From assembly GCA_052387695.1 (NCBI GenBank), contig JBQTIX010000047.1, forward strand, positions 62,001 through 126,000: a DNA stretch of 64,000 bases, given 5' to 3'. This document shows positions 1-9,286 of the stretch, in pieces (within the stretch, counting starts at the first letter, position 1; every line of letters starts with the position of its first letter). The stretch is from Panacagrimonas sp052387695 (lineage in GTDB: Bacteria > Pseudomonadota > Gammaproteobacteria > Nevskiales > Nevskiaceae). The translations under genes and the position numbers were made by a program. The notes beneath the pieces are model-generated. The model worked only from the letters and a program-made list of their open reading frames with translations, was not told the origin of the DNA and ran no database searches.

Positions 1-1
1 C

Positions 2-1897
2 GGTAATCCAGCGACGCAGTATCGGACCACACTGGTGCCGACGGGCTTGAATCCACTTACAGATCTGCTGGGTGGCTTTACACCGATCGTCACTGGGCCC
101 GCCCCGCTCGGCGTGAGCAACTCGACAGTCGTTGCCGACACGTTCACCCGCTATGTTCCAGCGAAGGACCCTGACCTAAACTACCACCTGCTTCGCTTCG
201 AAGTTTCTCCTACGCTGGACTGGGGCGGCGGGTGGTCGTTTCAGTCGCGATTCCGGGCGGTCTATGATCCCGGAAAATTGGGTTACAACGACTTCTCCTA
301 TGGAGATTATGCCGACGTCAATGGCGGTATAGACGGCGGCGATCCCAGCCTCTATCACGGCAGCCCGAACTTCCTGGGCTATCGCACCGACGATGATCGG
401 AATCCGCTGCTGTTCGAGCGGTCCGGGAAGCATTACATGGTCGATGCGCCGGCGTTTTTCCTGCAATGGACAAACGGCAATATCACGGCGCGCTTGGGCA
501 ACCAGACCGTCGCTTGGGGGCAGTTGCTCTTCTTCCGCATCATGGACCAGGCGAACGGGCTGGACCTGCGACGACACCTCTTTCTGGACCGTGCGCTGGA
601 GGAATACGCGGACGAACGTCAGTCAGCGCCCGGCCTTCGCGTGACCTGGCAGGCCACCGATCGGATGACGGCAGATTTTTTTGCACAGCAATTCATCCCG
701 ACCATAGTACCCAACACCAACACGCCCTATAACGTCGTCGACACCCACTTTACGCTGCACGACCGTTATACCGATGGAGGGTACAACGAGAAGCTCAACT
801 TCGGCGTCCGCTTAAAGGCCGAGTACGGCAACTTCAGTTGGCAGGCGATGTATACCAACAAGCTGGACCAACTGGGTCGGATCCGGTTCAGACCTTCGGG
901 TGTCAACAAGAAGCTGCCCGAGAGCAATGAACTTGGCCTGGTCTTGAACCGCTATTGCGAAGTCGTGCTGGCTTCTCCGTTGGGACAGGGATGCGGGCCG
1001 CAACTGGCGCAGCTGCCTTTCGAAGTGGTGCCGGCCGGTCTTCACAGTGCCGAAGAATGGTTCTGGGGCGCTCCCAACCAGAAGCTCGATCCTGTCGGGA
1101 TCTTCAATGGAATTATTGACGACTTTGCGCCGCTACCGGAATTACTCACTCTGACGCCCAATGGCGATGTGAACCAAATTTCCAACCAGCTCAACTTGCT
1201 GTTCATGGCTAGCGAAGGTCTGCGAGGTCACATCGAGCGCGACTACTTTCGCGAGGATGTCTTCGGCCTAGGTGCTGGATATGTGACGGAAGGCGAACCA
1301 GGATCGATCTTTGACCAAATAATTATCAACGTGGAAGCTGCGTACACCCCGGGTCGACTTCTGACGTCGCCCGATGTCCGTACAAATCCACCTGAGGTGG
1401 ATGATCTGCAGATTGGGTTGGTCGCCGAAAAATACCAGCGGTTTTCCGACTCATTCCCTGCGACCTATCTGGTATTCCAGTATCTCTGGTCCAAAGAGAC
1501 CGATCTTGCCGGATTGAGGATCGATGGCTACGGGGCGGAGCAGTTCAGCACGCAAAACCAAGGTATCCGTTTGGACAAAGACGTGCCGCTGAGTGATAAC
1601 CCGAGGTCGTTTCGAAATGGTGGCGGCGGTGTGCATAACGCCAACTATGTGGTGTTCGCGTTCCTGCAGCCGACCGATGCCTACATCTGGGAATACAGTG
1701 CAGCGGCTTTGATTGATGTCCAGGGCGGCATCCTCGTCCAGCCCGCGGTGCAGTGGAAACCCCGGGGCAACGTGACCGTGAATCTTTTCTACAACTACAT
1801 CAACGACTCGGTCTGGGGCGACAACTCGAATCGCAACACCTTGAGCTTGGTCGATTTCGCCAACGAGGTAAATATTCGAATCGGATATCAGTTCTAG
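2..1897 (+). CDS. DUF1302 family outer-membrane protein, 5' end outside window
   Basis: The reading frame is open to the left edge of the window (first full codon at base 2), so the signal peptide and true start are missing; a GTG at 35 is only an internal candidate. About 630 residues are visible. The pattern of alternating aromatic and polar residues and the terminal Phe (IRIGYQF) fit an outer-membrane beta-barrel. The family resemblance is to DUF1302 proteins, which in proteobacteria are often encoded beside DUF1329 proteins and RND/MMPL transporters, as here. The role is probably passage of hydrophobic compounds across the outer membrane; the substrate is unknown. A strong hairpin terminator follows the gene. 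Confidence 0.82.
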   Translation, partial: GNPATQYRTTLVPTGLNPLTDLLGGFTPIVTGPAPLGVSNSTVVADTFTRYVPAKDPDLNYHLLRFEVSPTLDWGGGWSFQSRFRAVYDPGKLGYNDFSYGDYADVNGGIDGGDPSLYHGSPNFLGYRTDDDRNPLLFERSGKHYMVDAPAFFLQWTNGNITARLGNQTVAWGQLLFFRIMDQANGLDLRRHLFLDRALEEYADERQSAPGLRVTWQATDRMTADFFAQQFIPTIVPNTNTPYNVVDTHFTLHDRYTDGGYNEKLNFGVRLKAEYGNFSWQAMYTNKLDQLGRIRFRPSGVNKKLPESNELGLVLNRYCEVVLASPLGQGCGPQLAQLPFEVVPAGLHSAEEWFWGAPNQKLDPVGIFNGIIDDFAPLPELLTLTPNGDVNQISNQLNLLFMASEGLRGHIERDYFREDVFGLGAGYVTEGEPGSIFDQIIINVEAAYTPGRLLTSPDVRTNPPEVDDLQIGLVAEKYQRFSDSFPATYLVFQYLWSKETDLAGLRIDGYGAEQFSTQNQGIRLDKDVPLSDNPRSFRNGGGGVHNANYVVFAFLQPTDAYIWEYSAAALIDVQGGILVQPAVQWKPRGNVTVNLFYNYINDSVWGDNSNRNTLSLVDFANEVNIRIGYQF

Positions 1898-1964
1898 GCT
1901 GAGCGCTCGACTGCCACAGTAATGGTTCTTCCTCTAGCGCAAATCCTTCCTGCGCTATCGTTTT

Positions 1965-1996
1965 GGCAGCCGGACTCAGCCGGCTGCCATCTTTTT
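1965..1996 (+). terminator. Rho-independent terminator/attenuator after the DUF1302 gene
   Basis: A perfect 9-bp stem (GGCAGCCGG at 1965-1973 pairing with CCGGCTGCC at 1980-1988) encloses a 6-base loop and is followed by a short T-rich run ending in five T. It lies 68 bases after the DUF1302 stop and only a few bases before the first ATG of the next gene. It probably ends or attenuates transcription between the barrel gene and the DUF1329/RND pair. Confidence 0.8.
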
Positions 1997-2001
1997 AACG
2001 G

Positions 2002-3414
2002 ATGTTCAGCAAGGCGGACTCGGGAAGTTCCTTGAGAATTCAAAAATACGACTACGAGTACAGCCGCAGGCACTTCCTCTCGAAGGTTGTGCAGGGGGTG
2101 GGCGTGGCCGGTGTGCTGATGCCGAGCTGGAAGGCTATCGCCGGTACCGGCGAAGTTTCCAAGGCTTATCCCGATGAATTGCTTTCCATCGAGGGGTTTA
2201 CCAAGGGAAGGATCAAGACGGGCGACGAGATCAACGAGTCCAATGTGGAGCTCGTTAAGGACGCACTGGAACCGATCCGCTACGAACAGATCCTCAAGCA
2301 CGGGCGCAAGCTCCGTGTGGTGAAGACCACCACCGATGTCATGCGTCTGTCGCCGTGGGAGTACATCGAGGCGACGCTGAAGAATCAGGGAAAAAGTGCA
2401 TTTGATGCCACCGGCAACGTCGTCAACAAGGAGGATGGACAGCCGTGGATCGGAGGCAACCCCTTTCCGGACGCGAAAACCGGCATTGAGTTGTTCGCGG
2501 CGCAGACCTTGAGCTGGGGGCGTCACGACGCATCGTTCTATGCCGTCAAGATTGCCGATGTCGCTGCTGACGGCGAAACTCGCTTTCGCTACAGCGGCGG
2601 ATGGGCCGAGCTGAATACGGTTTCGCGGGTCAGCATGGAGCCGAAGCCCTACTGGCCACCGCACAAGGACAAACTGCGCTTCCAGTCGGTGTTCTTCACC
2701 GCCCCGCAACAGTTCCGAGGCACGTCGTTTCTCAACGTCTGGGCCTACGATCAGCGAAAATTCCCTGCTTTGTACGGCTACGTCGCGGACTTCCGCCGCA
2801 TCCGCCAGTTTCCGGCCGATCAGCGGTTCGAGCCCCTCCTGCCGGGCACCACGCTGTACCTATCGGACGCTTGGTCCGCGGGTGATCCTTTGCTGACCTG
2901 GGGCGAGTTCAAGATCGTGGGGCGAGGGCCGTACCTCGCAGGCGTGTCGGGCAACTGGAATGCGGAGCATGCGAACTGGGAACACGGGACGCACGGCGGA
3001 CCGAAGAACAACACATTTTGGAATACGGACGTCGAATTGATCCCCGAGTCGATTCGAGTGGAGGCGCGCCCGACGGGTTTTCCGCGAGCACCGGTGTCAA
3101 GAAAGGAAGTCTGGTTTGACGCGCGCAACCAAGTCGTCGTCGGGATGGTGACATACGACCGACGCGACCAGCCTTATCGCTCCTTTGATGGCGCCTATTC
3201 TCTCTATGAGGCCGGAGACCGGAAGGTCATGGATGGGGCACACCCGTACTGGAGCTGGTGCCATGCCACGGTCTCCGACATTCAGACTGGACGCGTGACC
3301 CGCCTCGAACAGGTGCGGAGTGTCGACGAAACGCACTTCAGTCGGGCCAACGATCCGACGATGTATGACAACTACCTTACCCAGACCGCGCTGATACGGC
3401 TTGGGGCGAACTGA
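2002..3414 (+). CDS. DUF1329 family protein with twin-arginine signal
   Basis: A 470-residue protein of the DUF1329 family, predicted periplasmic or outer-membrane associated. The N-terminus carries a twin-arginine motif (SRRHFL) followed by a hydrophobic stretch ending near AIAG, so Tat export is likely. DUF1329 proteins have a lipoprotein-binding-like fold and usually occur with DUF1302 barrels and RND transporters, as here. The ATG at 2002 has no Shine-Dalgarno sequence because the terminator hairpin occupies that place. An in-frame TTG at 2032, preceded by GGGAAG, is an alternative start that keeps the Tat motif and gives about 460 residues. Biochemical function is not established. Confidence 0.85.
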   Translation: MFSKADSGSSLRIQKYDYEYSRRHFLSKVVQGVGVAGVLMPSWKAIAGTGEVSKAYPDELLSIEGFTKGRIKTGDEINESNVELVKDALEPIRYEQILKHGRKLRVVKTTTDVMRLSPWEYIEATLKNQGKSAFDATGNVVNKEDGQPWIGGNPFPDAKTGIELFAAQTLSWGRHDASFYAVKIADVAADGETRFRYSGGWAELNTVSRVSMEPKPYWPPHKDKLRFQSVFFTAPQQFRGTSFLNVWAYDQRKFPALYGYVADFRRIRQFPADQRFEPLLPGTTLYLSDAWSAGDPLLTWGEFKIVGRGPYLAGVSGNWNAEHANWEHGTHGGPKNNTFWNTDVELIPESIRVEARPTGFPRAPVSRKEVWFDARNQVVVGMVTYDRRDQPYRSFDGAYSLYEAGDRKVMDGAHPYWSWCHATVSDIQTGRVTRLEQVRSVDETHFSRANDPTMYDNYLTQTALIRLGAN

Positions 3415-3474
3415 TCTGTTCGATCACCTTCCACCTAGTAATTCTTCAAGGCTATTCAACGTGGCAATCATCCT

Positions 3475-5907
3475 ATGAACGAGCTTCCCTTCCGATTTAA
3501 ACTCGCAAAATGGATCATGGACCATCGAGGACTCGTCTCGATCCTGTTCATATTGGTGACAATCGGGTTTGTAGCTGGATTCCCGCGGGTGGAAGTCCGC
3601 ACCATCTTCAAGAACCTGCTGCCGAAGGACGATCCTTTCGTGCAGGTTTACTACGACCATCCCAATTTCGGAAATCCGCTGACCATGTACATCATGGTCA
3701 AGCGAGTGGGTGGCGATATCTATCACCAAGACACTTTGCAAAAAGTTTGGGATCTCACGCGCAGTGTCGATCTAACCCCCGCTATCGATCACGACCAGTT
3801 GATCTCGATCTCGACCGAGAAACTGCGCTACGTCGAAGCAACGCCCGAAGGCGTGGACGTGCGACCACTGATGGGTGATCGCGTACCCGCCAACGACGAG
3901 GAAGTTGAAGACTTCCGCCGCCGTGTCGAGCAGTCCCCCAACGCCAGAAATTTCTTCGTCTCGCAGGACGGCACCGCCACCCTGATCCAGGCCACGTTTC
4001 AGGACTATGTCGAATATGGTGTCGCCTTCGATTTCGTGCGCGACCTGATTGCCAAGGCCGAGGACAAGAATCACAAGATCTATCTGGCTGGGCAGCCTAC
4101 TCTCACCGGCTGGGTCTACGAGTTGCAGAATCAGACGTATGCTATTTTTTGTCTCACCCTGGGCCTGCTGGTGTTCCTGCTGGTGCTGTATATGCGCAAT
4201 ATCGCTGGCGTGGTGATGCCAGTGGTCTGTGCGTTGACGGCCGGACTCTGGGGCATCGGCTTCATCGGCTGGATGGACAAACCTATCGAGCCGCTGCTCA
4301 CCATCGTGCCCCTGCTGCTGGTGGCGCGCACGCTCTCGCATTGCATTCAGTATTCCGAGCGCTATTACGAAATTCTTGCCCACATAAAGGACAAGAGGAA
4401 GTCCGCGGAAGTGTGCATGGGGGTGATGGTGGTGCCGTCGGTACTCGGCATCATGACGGACGTGTTCGGCATCGTCTTCATCGCGATTGCGCCCATCGAA
4501 ACCATGTACGACCACGCGCTGTTCTGCGGCGCCTGGGCGCTGTGGATCATGCCGACCGGCGTGTTCCTGTCCTCGATCCTGCTGTCCTACCTGCCGCTAC
4601 CGAACAACTTCGAGCAGATCTCGGGCGGCGAAGGCAAAGAGTCGGGCATTCACCTGTTTCAGAAGAAACTGCTGCAGCGCATCGCCAGCATTACCTACGG
4701 CAAGCCAGCAAAAATAACGGCTGCCGTTGTCGTGGTGCTCACGGCTTGGTCGGTGTACCAATCTTTGCAGATCAAGATTGGCAACCCCGTCGAGGGCAGT
4801 AATCTTCTTGCGTTCGAATCCGATTTCAACACCGCCGTGCGCGCCATCAACGCTCATTTCCCCGGCATGAACACGCTGGAATTGGTGATCGAGGCGAAGG
4901 ACCCGGAAGACAGTACAACGAGAGTCGCGCTGTCCCACGAGGCGATGGCCGTGCGCACGGAATTGCAGGATCTGGTGGAACAAGATCCCGGCATCAAACC
5001 TCGCGCGACGCTATCGTTCTCCGACTACATGATGGAAGGCAACCGTCTGTTCGCGGGGGGTAACCCGCAATGGATGCCGATCGACCCCAACAAGCGCGCC
5101 GCCTACAGCGCGGGCCAGGCCGTGTTATTCGGCTCCACGCCGCTGAACTTCGGACATGTCATGGATTTCGAGGCGCAGCACTCCACGGTCTCGATCTGGT
5201 TCGCCGACAACAAGCAGGAGACGGTGGATGCCGCACTGGCCAGTGCCAAGCGCGCGGTGGATATTGTTGGTGCGGACCACGAGAAGTTCCGGGTGCGCAT
5301 GGCATCGGGGTTCATCGCCCTGCAGCAGGCCATGAATAACGTTGTGAATCGCTATCACTGGTTCATCTTTGGTTTGGTGAATGTGGCCATCGCCGTGATC
5401 GCAGGGCTTGCCTACAAGTCGGTGGTAGCCTCGGTGCTGCTTCTGATCCCGGTAAATCTGGCCAACTTCCTGCAGATGGCCGCCATGCACACATTGGGCA
5501 TCGGACTCGATATCAATGCCACGATTGTCGCGGTCATGGGTGTGGGTGTCGGTATTGACTACGGCATCTATCTGCTGTCGCGAATCTGCGAGGAATCCCA
5601 TGTCCACGGAGGCGACCTTGGCGCCGCGATCACTTCATCTCTGACCACCACGGGCAAGGCGATCATGTTCACCGCCGTGATCATGCTGCTGGGTATCTTG
5701 CCTTGGCCTTTCCTGTCCGACCTGAAGTTCATGGCTGATATGGGGATACTGCTGATTGCGATCATGTTGATCAACATGATTCTGTCGCTGGTGGTGATGC
5801 CTCTGTTGGTGTGGTTCATCAACCCGGCCTTTCTCCGCCGTACTGATCTCGCAGTTGGGGAGAGCATCGACCTGACGCAGTTCCTCGCCGCGGCGCCAGC
5901 AAAATGA
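3475..5907 (+). CDS. RND/MMPL family transporter
   Basis: An 810-residue inner-membrane transporter of the RND superfamily, MMPL/hydrophobe type. One transmembrane helix near residues 20-38 is followed by a large periplasmic domain. Hydrophobic clusters follow at about 220-400, then a second periplasmic domain, and a final cluster at about 625-790. The sequence GVGVGIDYGIYL near residue 690 matches the conserved helix of sterol-sensing/MMPL domains. It starts 60 bases after the DUF1329 gene and is probably co-transcribed with it. It likely moves a hydrophobic compound or lipid together with the DUF1302/DUF1329 partners; direction and substrate cannot be read from sequence. Confidence 0.88.
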   Translation: MNELPFRFKLAKWIMDHRGLVSILFILVTIGFVAGFPRVEVRTIFKNLLPKDDPFVQVYYDHPNFGNPLTMYIMVKRVGGDIYHQDTLQKVWDLTRSVDLTPAIDHDQLISISTEKLRYVEATPEGVDVRPLMGDRVPANDEEVEDFRRRVEQSPNARNFFVSQDGTATLIQATFQDYVEYGVAFDFVRDLIAKAEDKNHKIYLAGQPTLTGWVYELQNQTYAIFCLTLGLLVFLLVLYMRNIAGVVMPVVCALTAGLWGIGFIGWMDKPIEPLLTIVPLLLVARTLSHCIQYSERYYEILAHIKDKRKSAEVCMGVMVVPSVLGIMTDVFGIVFIAIAPIETMYDHALFCGAWALWIMPTGVFLSSILLSYLPLPNNFEQISGGEGKESGIHLFQKKLLQRIASITYGKPAKITAAVVVVLTAWSVYQSLQIKIGNPVEGSNLLAFESDFNTAVRAINAHFPGMNTLELVIEAKDPEDSTTRVALSHEAMAVRTELQDLVEQDPGIKPRATLSFSDYMMEGNRLFAGGNPQWMPIDPNKRAAYSAGQAVLFGSTPLNFGHVMDFEAQHSTVSIWFADNKQETVDAALASAKRAVDIVGADHEKFRVRMASGFIALQQAMNNVVNRYHWFIFGLVNVAIAVIAGLAYKSVVASVLLLIPVNLANFLQMAAMHTLGIGLDINATIVAVMGVGVGIDYGIYLLSRICEESHVHGGDLGAAITSSLTTTGKAIMFTAVIMLLGILPWPFLSDLKFMADMGILLIAIMLINMILSLVVMPLLVWFINPAFLRRTDLAVGESIDLTQFLAAAPAK

Positions 5908-5993
5908 AGAACTTCGCGCTGTGGCAGCGTGTCGATACAGCTTCCCATCGTATCCAGAAGTCCACTCTTTGAGATTTATAGAGGACGTCATTC

Positions 5994-7028
5994 ATGAGCA
6001 GGACAAATCGATGCATTGTCGTGGCCCATCGGCCCCGCTATGGGGTGCCGACACGCGACATGTTCAGGATGCAATCCGTCCCGACGTCGGAGCCTCGTGA
6101 CGGACAGGTGCTGGTGCGGACGATGCTGCTGGCCATCGATCCCTACCTTTACGGACGTGTCACCAATGTTTCCCAGCACAGCAGCCCTCTGCCGCTGGGC
6201 TCCGTGATGGATGGAGCTACGGTCGGACGCGTGGAGGTCTCAAACCATCCAAAGTTCGCGGTGGGCGATCTTGTTCACGGCGCCTGGGGCTGGCAGGACT
6301 ATCACGTGACGGACGGCAGCGACCTCACCGCTGTCGATCGGGAACTGGCGCGGCCATCGTACGAACTCAGCGCCCTGGGTCTGTCGGGGTTTGCCGGCTA
6401 TATCGCTGTGAACGAGTTGCTTCAGGTGAAACCTGGCGAAACCCTGGCTTTCGGTGCGGCGCTGGGCGGCGTGGGTCAGATCGCCGGTCAGATCGGCAAG
6501 TTGAGGGGGGCCAGGGTTGTGGCTATCAGTGGCGGGGCGGAAAAATGCCGCTACGCCGAGGAACAACTCGGCTTCGACGTGTGCCTCGATCGGAAAGCGC
6601 CGGATTTCAGTGCGCGACTGGAAGCAGAGTTCTCGAAGTCCGGAGTGGATTGCATCGTGATGGCGGTGGGGCCTGGTGGCCTGCAGGCCGCAATGCCCCA
6701 TTTCCGCAACTACTCGCGGATTGCCGTGTGCGGTTTGATTGGTTCCTATAGCAGCGCGTCCTCCAGCGACGGGCGTGGTCAGGATTGGGGCACTCTGGTC
6801 CAGGAGGTCAATCGACGACGGCTGAGGATGTTCGGGGTCGTTGCCAAGGACCTGCGAGGAACTCCGCTCGACGTCCAGTTCAGGAAGGATATGAAGCAGT
6901 GGATGCTGGAGGGGAAGATCAAGCCGGTCGAACACATGGTGGAGGGACTCGAGGCTGCGCCGGACATGATGCGTGGCGTGTTCGAGGGCCGGAACTTTGG
7001 TAAGGCGATCATAAAAATCTCCGACTGA
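5994..7028 (+). CDS. NADP-dependent oxidoreductase, medium-chain (MDR) family
   Basis: A 344-residue zinc-independent MDR protein related to the leukotriene B4 dehydrogenase/CurA group. These enzymes reduce activated double bonds of 2-alkenals and enones using NADPH. The N-terminal domain ends in the substrate-side motif AIDPY. The Rossmann domain shows AALGGVGQIAGQ from about residue 154. No cysteine-rich structural zinc loop is present. A GAGGACG Shine-Dalgarno sequence precedes the ATG. It follows the RND gene by 86 bases and precedes an acyl-CoA dehydrogenase, consistent with side-chain or ring-fission product metabolism, but the substrate is unknown. Confidence 0.85.
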   Translation: MSRTNRCIVVAHRPRYGVPTRDMFRMQSVPTSEPRDGQVLVRTMLLAIDPYLYGRVTNVSQHSSPLPLGSVMDGATVGRVEVSNHPKFAVGDLVHGAWGWQDYHVTDGSDLTAVDRELARPSYELSALGLSGFAGYIAVNELLQVKPGETLAFGAALGGVGQIAGQIGKLRGARVVAISGGAEKCRYAEEQLGFDVCLDRKAPDFSARLEAEFSKSGVDCIVMAVGPGGLQAAMPHFRNYSRIAVCGLIGSYSSASSSDGRGQDWGTLVQEVNRRRLRMFGVVAKDLRGTPLDVQFRKDMKQWMLEGKIKPVEHMVEGLEAAPDMMRGVFEGRNFGKAIIKISD

Positions 7029-7110
7029 GCGCGGCTCCCCGGAAAGATCGCGTGCTTGGCCCATTTGCCAGAAGTGAGGGGCTAAATTGAATCGGGGTTG
7101 AGGAACAGTA

Positions 7111-8274
7111 GTGACGACTGAAGGACGCGAGCGTTATGTCGAGATTCGCGATCCCTTGCGCGACCTGTGCAGCCGGTTTCCCGACGAATATTTTCTGAAG
7201 ATCGACGAGCAGCGCGGCTACCCGGAAGCCTTCATCAAGGCGCTGACCGAAGCCGGCTGGCTGTCGGTGATGATTCCGCAGGAGTACGGCGGCTCCGGCC
7301 TGGGGCTGGCCGAGGCCTCCGTCGTCATGGAGGAGATCAACCGTTGCGGCGGCAATGCCGGCGCCTGCCACGGCCAGATGTACAACATGAGCACCCTGCT
7401 GCGTCACGGCTCGGACAAGCAGAAGCAGTTGTACATGCCGAAAATCGCCAGCGGTGAATGGCGCCTTCAGTCCATGGCCGTGACCGAGCCGACCACCGGC
7501 ACCGACACCACCAAGCTCAAGACCACGGCGGTGAAGAAGGGCGACCGCTACGTCGTCAACGGCCAGAAGGTGTGGATCTCGCGCCTGCAGCATTCGGAGC
7601 TGATGATCCTGCTCGCGCGCACCACGCCCATCGACCAGGTGAAGAAAAAATCCGAGGGCATGTCGATCTTCATGGTGCATCTCGACCAGGCGGTGGGTAA
7701 GGGCATGGAGATGCGCCTGATCCCGAACATGGTCAACCACGAGACCAACCAGGTGTTCTTCGACAACCTCGAGATTCCCGAGGAGAACCTGATCGGCAAG
7801 GAAGGCCAGGGTTTCAAATACATCCTTGACGGCCTCAACGCCGAGCGCACCCTGATCGCCGCCGAGTGCATCGGCGACGGTTACTGGTTCGTCGACCGCG
7901 CGACCCGCTACGCCAAGGATCGCATCGTGTTCGACCGCCCCATCGGCCAGAACCAGGGCGTCCAATTCCCGATCGCCGAGTCCTTCATCGAGGTCGAGGC
8001 GGCCAACCTGATGCGCTGGCGTGCCTGCGAGCTGTTCGACACGCACCAGCCCTGCGGCGCCGAAGCCAACATGGCCAAGTACCTGGCCGCCAAGTCCTCG
8101 TTCGAGGCCGCCAACGTCTGCCTGCAGACCCACGGCGGTTTCGGCTTCGCGTCGGAATACCACGTCGAGCGCAAGTTCCGCGAGACGCGGCTGTATCAAG
8201 TCGCCCCGATCTCCACCAACCTCATCTTCTCCTACGTCGCGGAGCATGTGCTCGGCCTGCCGAGGTCGTTCTGA
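7111..8274 (+). CDS. Acyl-CoA dehydrogenase
   Basis: A 387-residue flavoprotein with the full acyl-CoA dehydrogenase architecture: N-terminal helical domain, central beta domain (MAVTEPTTGTDT, about residues 128-139) and C-terminal helical domain. The motif THGGFGFASE places a Glu at residue 349, at the catalytic-base position used by medium-chain enzymes. The start is GTG at 7111, preceded by a TTGAGG ribosome site. It would introduce an alpha,beta double bond into a CoA thioester and pass electrons to ETF. Chain length or aromatic substrate cannot be told. The DMT transporter gene follows 45 bases later. Confidence 0.9.
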   Translation: MTTEGRERYVEIRDPLRDLCSRFPDEYFLKIDEQRGYPEAFIKALTEAGWLSVMIPQEYGGSGLGLAEASVVMEEINRCGGNAGACHGQMYNMSTLLRHGSDKQKQLYMPKIASGEWRLQSMAVTEPTTGTDTTKLKTTAVKKGDRYVVNGQKVWISRLQHSELMILLARTTPIDQVKKKSEGMSIFMVHLDQAVGKGMEMRLIPNMVNHETNQVFFDNLEIPEENLIGKEGQGFKYILDGLNAERTLIAAECIGDGYWFVDRATRYAKDRIVFDRPIGQNQGVQFPIAESFIEVEAANLMRWRACELFDTHQPCGAEANMAKYLAAKSSFEAANVCLQTHGGFGFASEYHVERKFRETRLYQVAPISTNLIFSYVAEHVLGLPRSF

Positions 8275-8319
8275 TGCGATGCGTACTGACGTACATACTG
8301 CTTCCTATCGACGGGTCCC

Positions 8320-9198
8320 TTGGAAACCTACCTCTGGTTGACGCTCGCTGCGGCGATGCTGCACGCAGTGAGTTTCACCCTCGCCAAGCGTCTGTGGCTG
8401 CACAGCGGGGATGCGGTGCAGATCATGGCCTTCGGCCAGGTGGCCTGCGCGGTGCTGGCATTGCCGGCTCTGTTCTGGATTGGGCTGGATCCGCTGCGAC
8501 AACAACCGTTGGGCATCGTCGCGATGAGTGCGGCGATCGTGGTGGCGCAGTTCGCGTTCACCCAGGCGATGCGCACGGGCGATGCGTCCTTCGTCGTGGC
8601 CTCGATGGGCCTGAAGTTGCTCGTGGTCGCCGGTCTGTCCGCGTGGTGGCTAGGCGAAACTTACCGGCCGACGGTGTATCTCGGCGCGCTCGGCGCTCTG
8701 ACCAGCCTGTTCCTGCTCTCGGACGGTCGTCCGCCGAAGTCCATGCGTGCCGTGTTCTGGGTACTGGTGACGTGTTCGTTGTTCGCCTTCATCGACGTGC
8801 TGATCGTGCATCTCGTGCACCAGGGTCTGTCGGCGCCCGCACTGATTGCCTACGTGATGGTTGGGCCTACGGCGCTCCTGCTGCCCCTCCTGCTGCAGCG
8901 CGTGCAGGTACGTTGGCGCCTGAGCAAGGCGTTTGCGCGCGATCTTTCGTTCTATGCCCTCACCCAGGTCGCGGGATTGGTACTGCTGATGTTCGCGTTC
9001 GCGATGTCCGGCAAAGCGACGATCATCAACATCGTGCAGACCTCGCGTGCGCTGTGGGTGCTGCCGGTGATTTACATCCTTGGCGCCTTCGGGCTCGCGG
9101 GGCTGGAACGGCTCACCTCGCGCCAGTACCGCTGGCGCTTGGCGGGAGGCGCCCTGATGGTTTTTTCCCTGTCTGCCGTGATTCTCGCCAACCGCTGA
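8320..9198 (+). CDS. EamA/DMT family transporter
   Basis: A 292-residue inner-membrane protein with about ten hydrophobic segments arranged as two EamA-type repeats, typical of the drug/metabolite transporter superfamily. The start is taken as TTG at 8320 (METYLW) because an in-frame stop lies at 8287-8289 and no ATG is suitably placed. Codon use and length fit the family. It sits between an acyl-CoA dehydrogenase and an aromatic-acid permease. It may export or import a small metabolite; the substrate is unknown. Confidence 0.8.
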   Translation: METYLWLTLAAAMLHAVSFTLAKRLWLHSGDAVQIMAFGQVACAVLALPALFWIGLDPLRQQPLGIVAMSAAIVVAQFAFTQAMRTGDASFVVASMGLKLLVVAGLSAWWLGETYRPTVYLGALGALTSLFLLSDGRPPKSMRAVFWVLVTCSLFAFIDVLIVHLVHQGLSAPALIAYVMVGPTALLLPLLLQRVQVRWRLSKAFARDLSFYALTQVAGLVLLMFAFAMSGKATIINIVQTSRALWVLPVIYILGAFGLAGLERLTSRQYRWRLAGGALMVFSLSAVILANR

Positions 9199-9286
9199 AC
9201 GGGCGGCCCGCATCCTCACTTCGGCGGAAGGATTCCCTGGCTCCTGGCAGGCCCACGCGCTGCACGGTTCCTATGAGGTATCCCGC

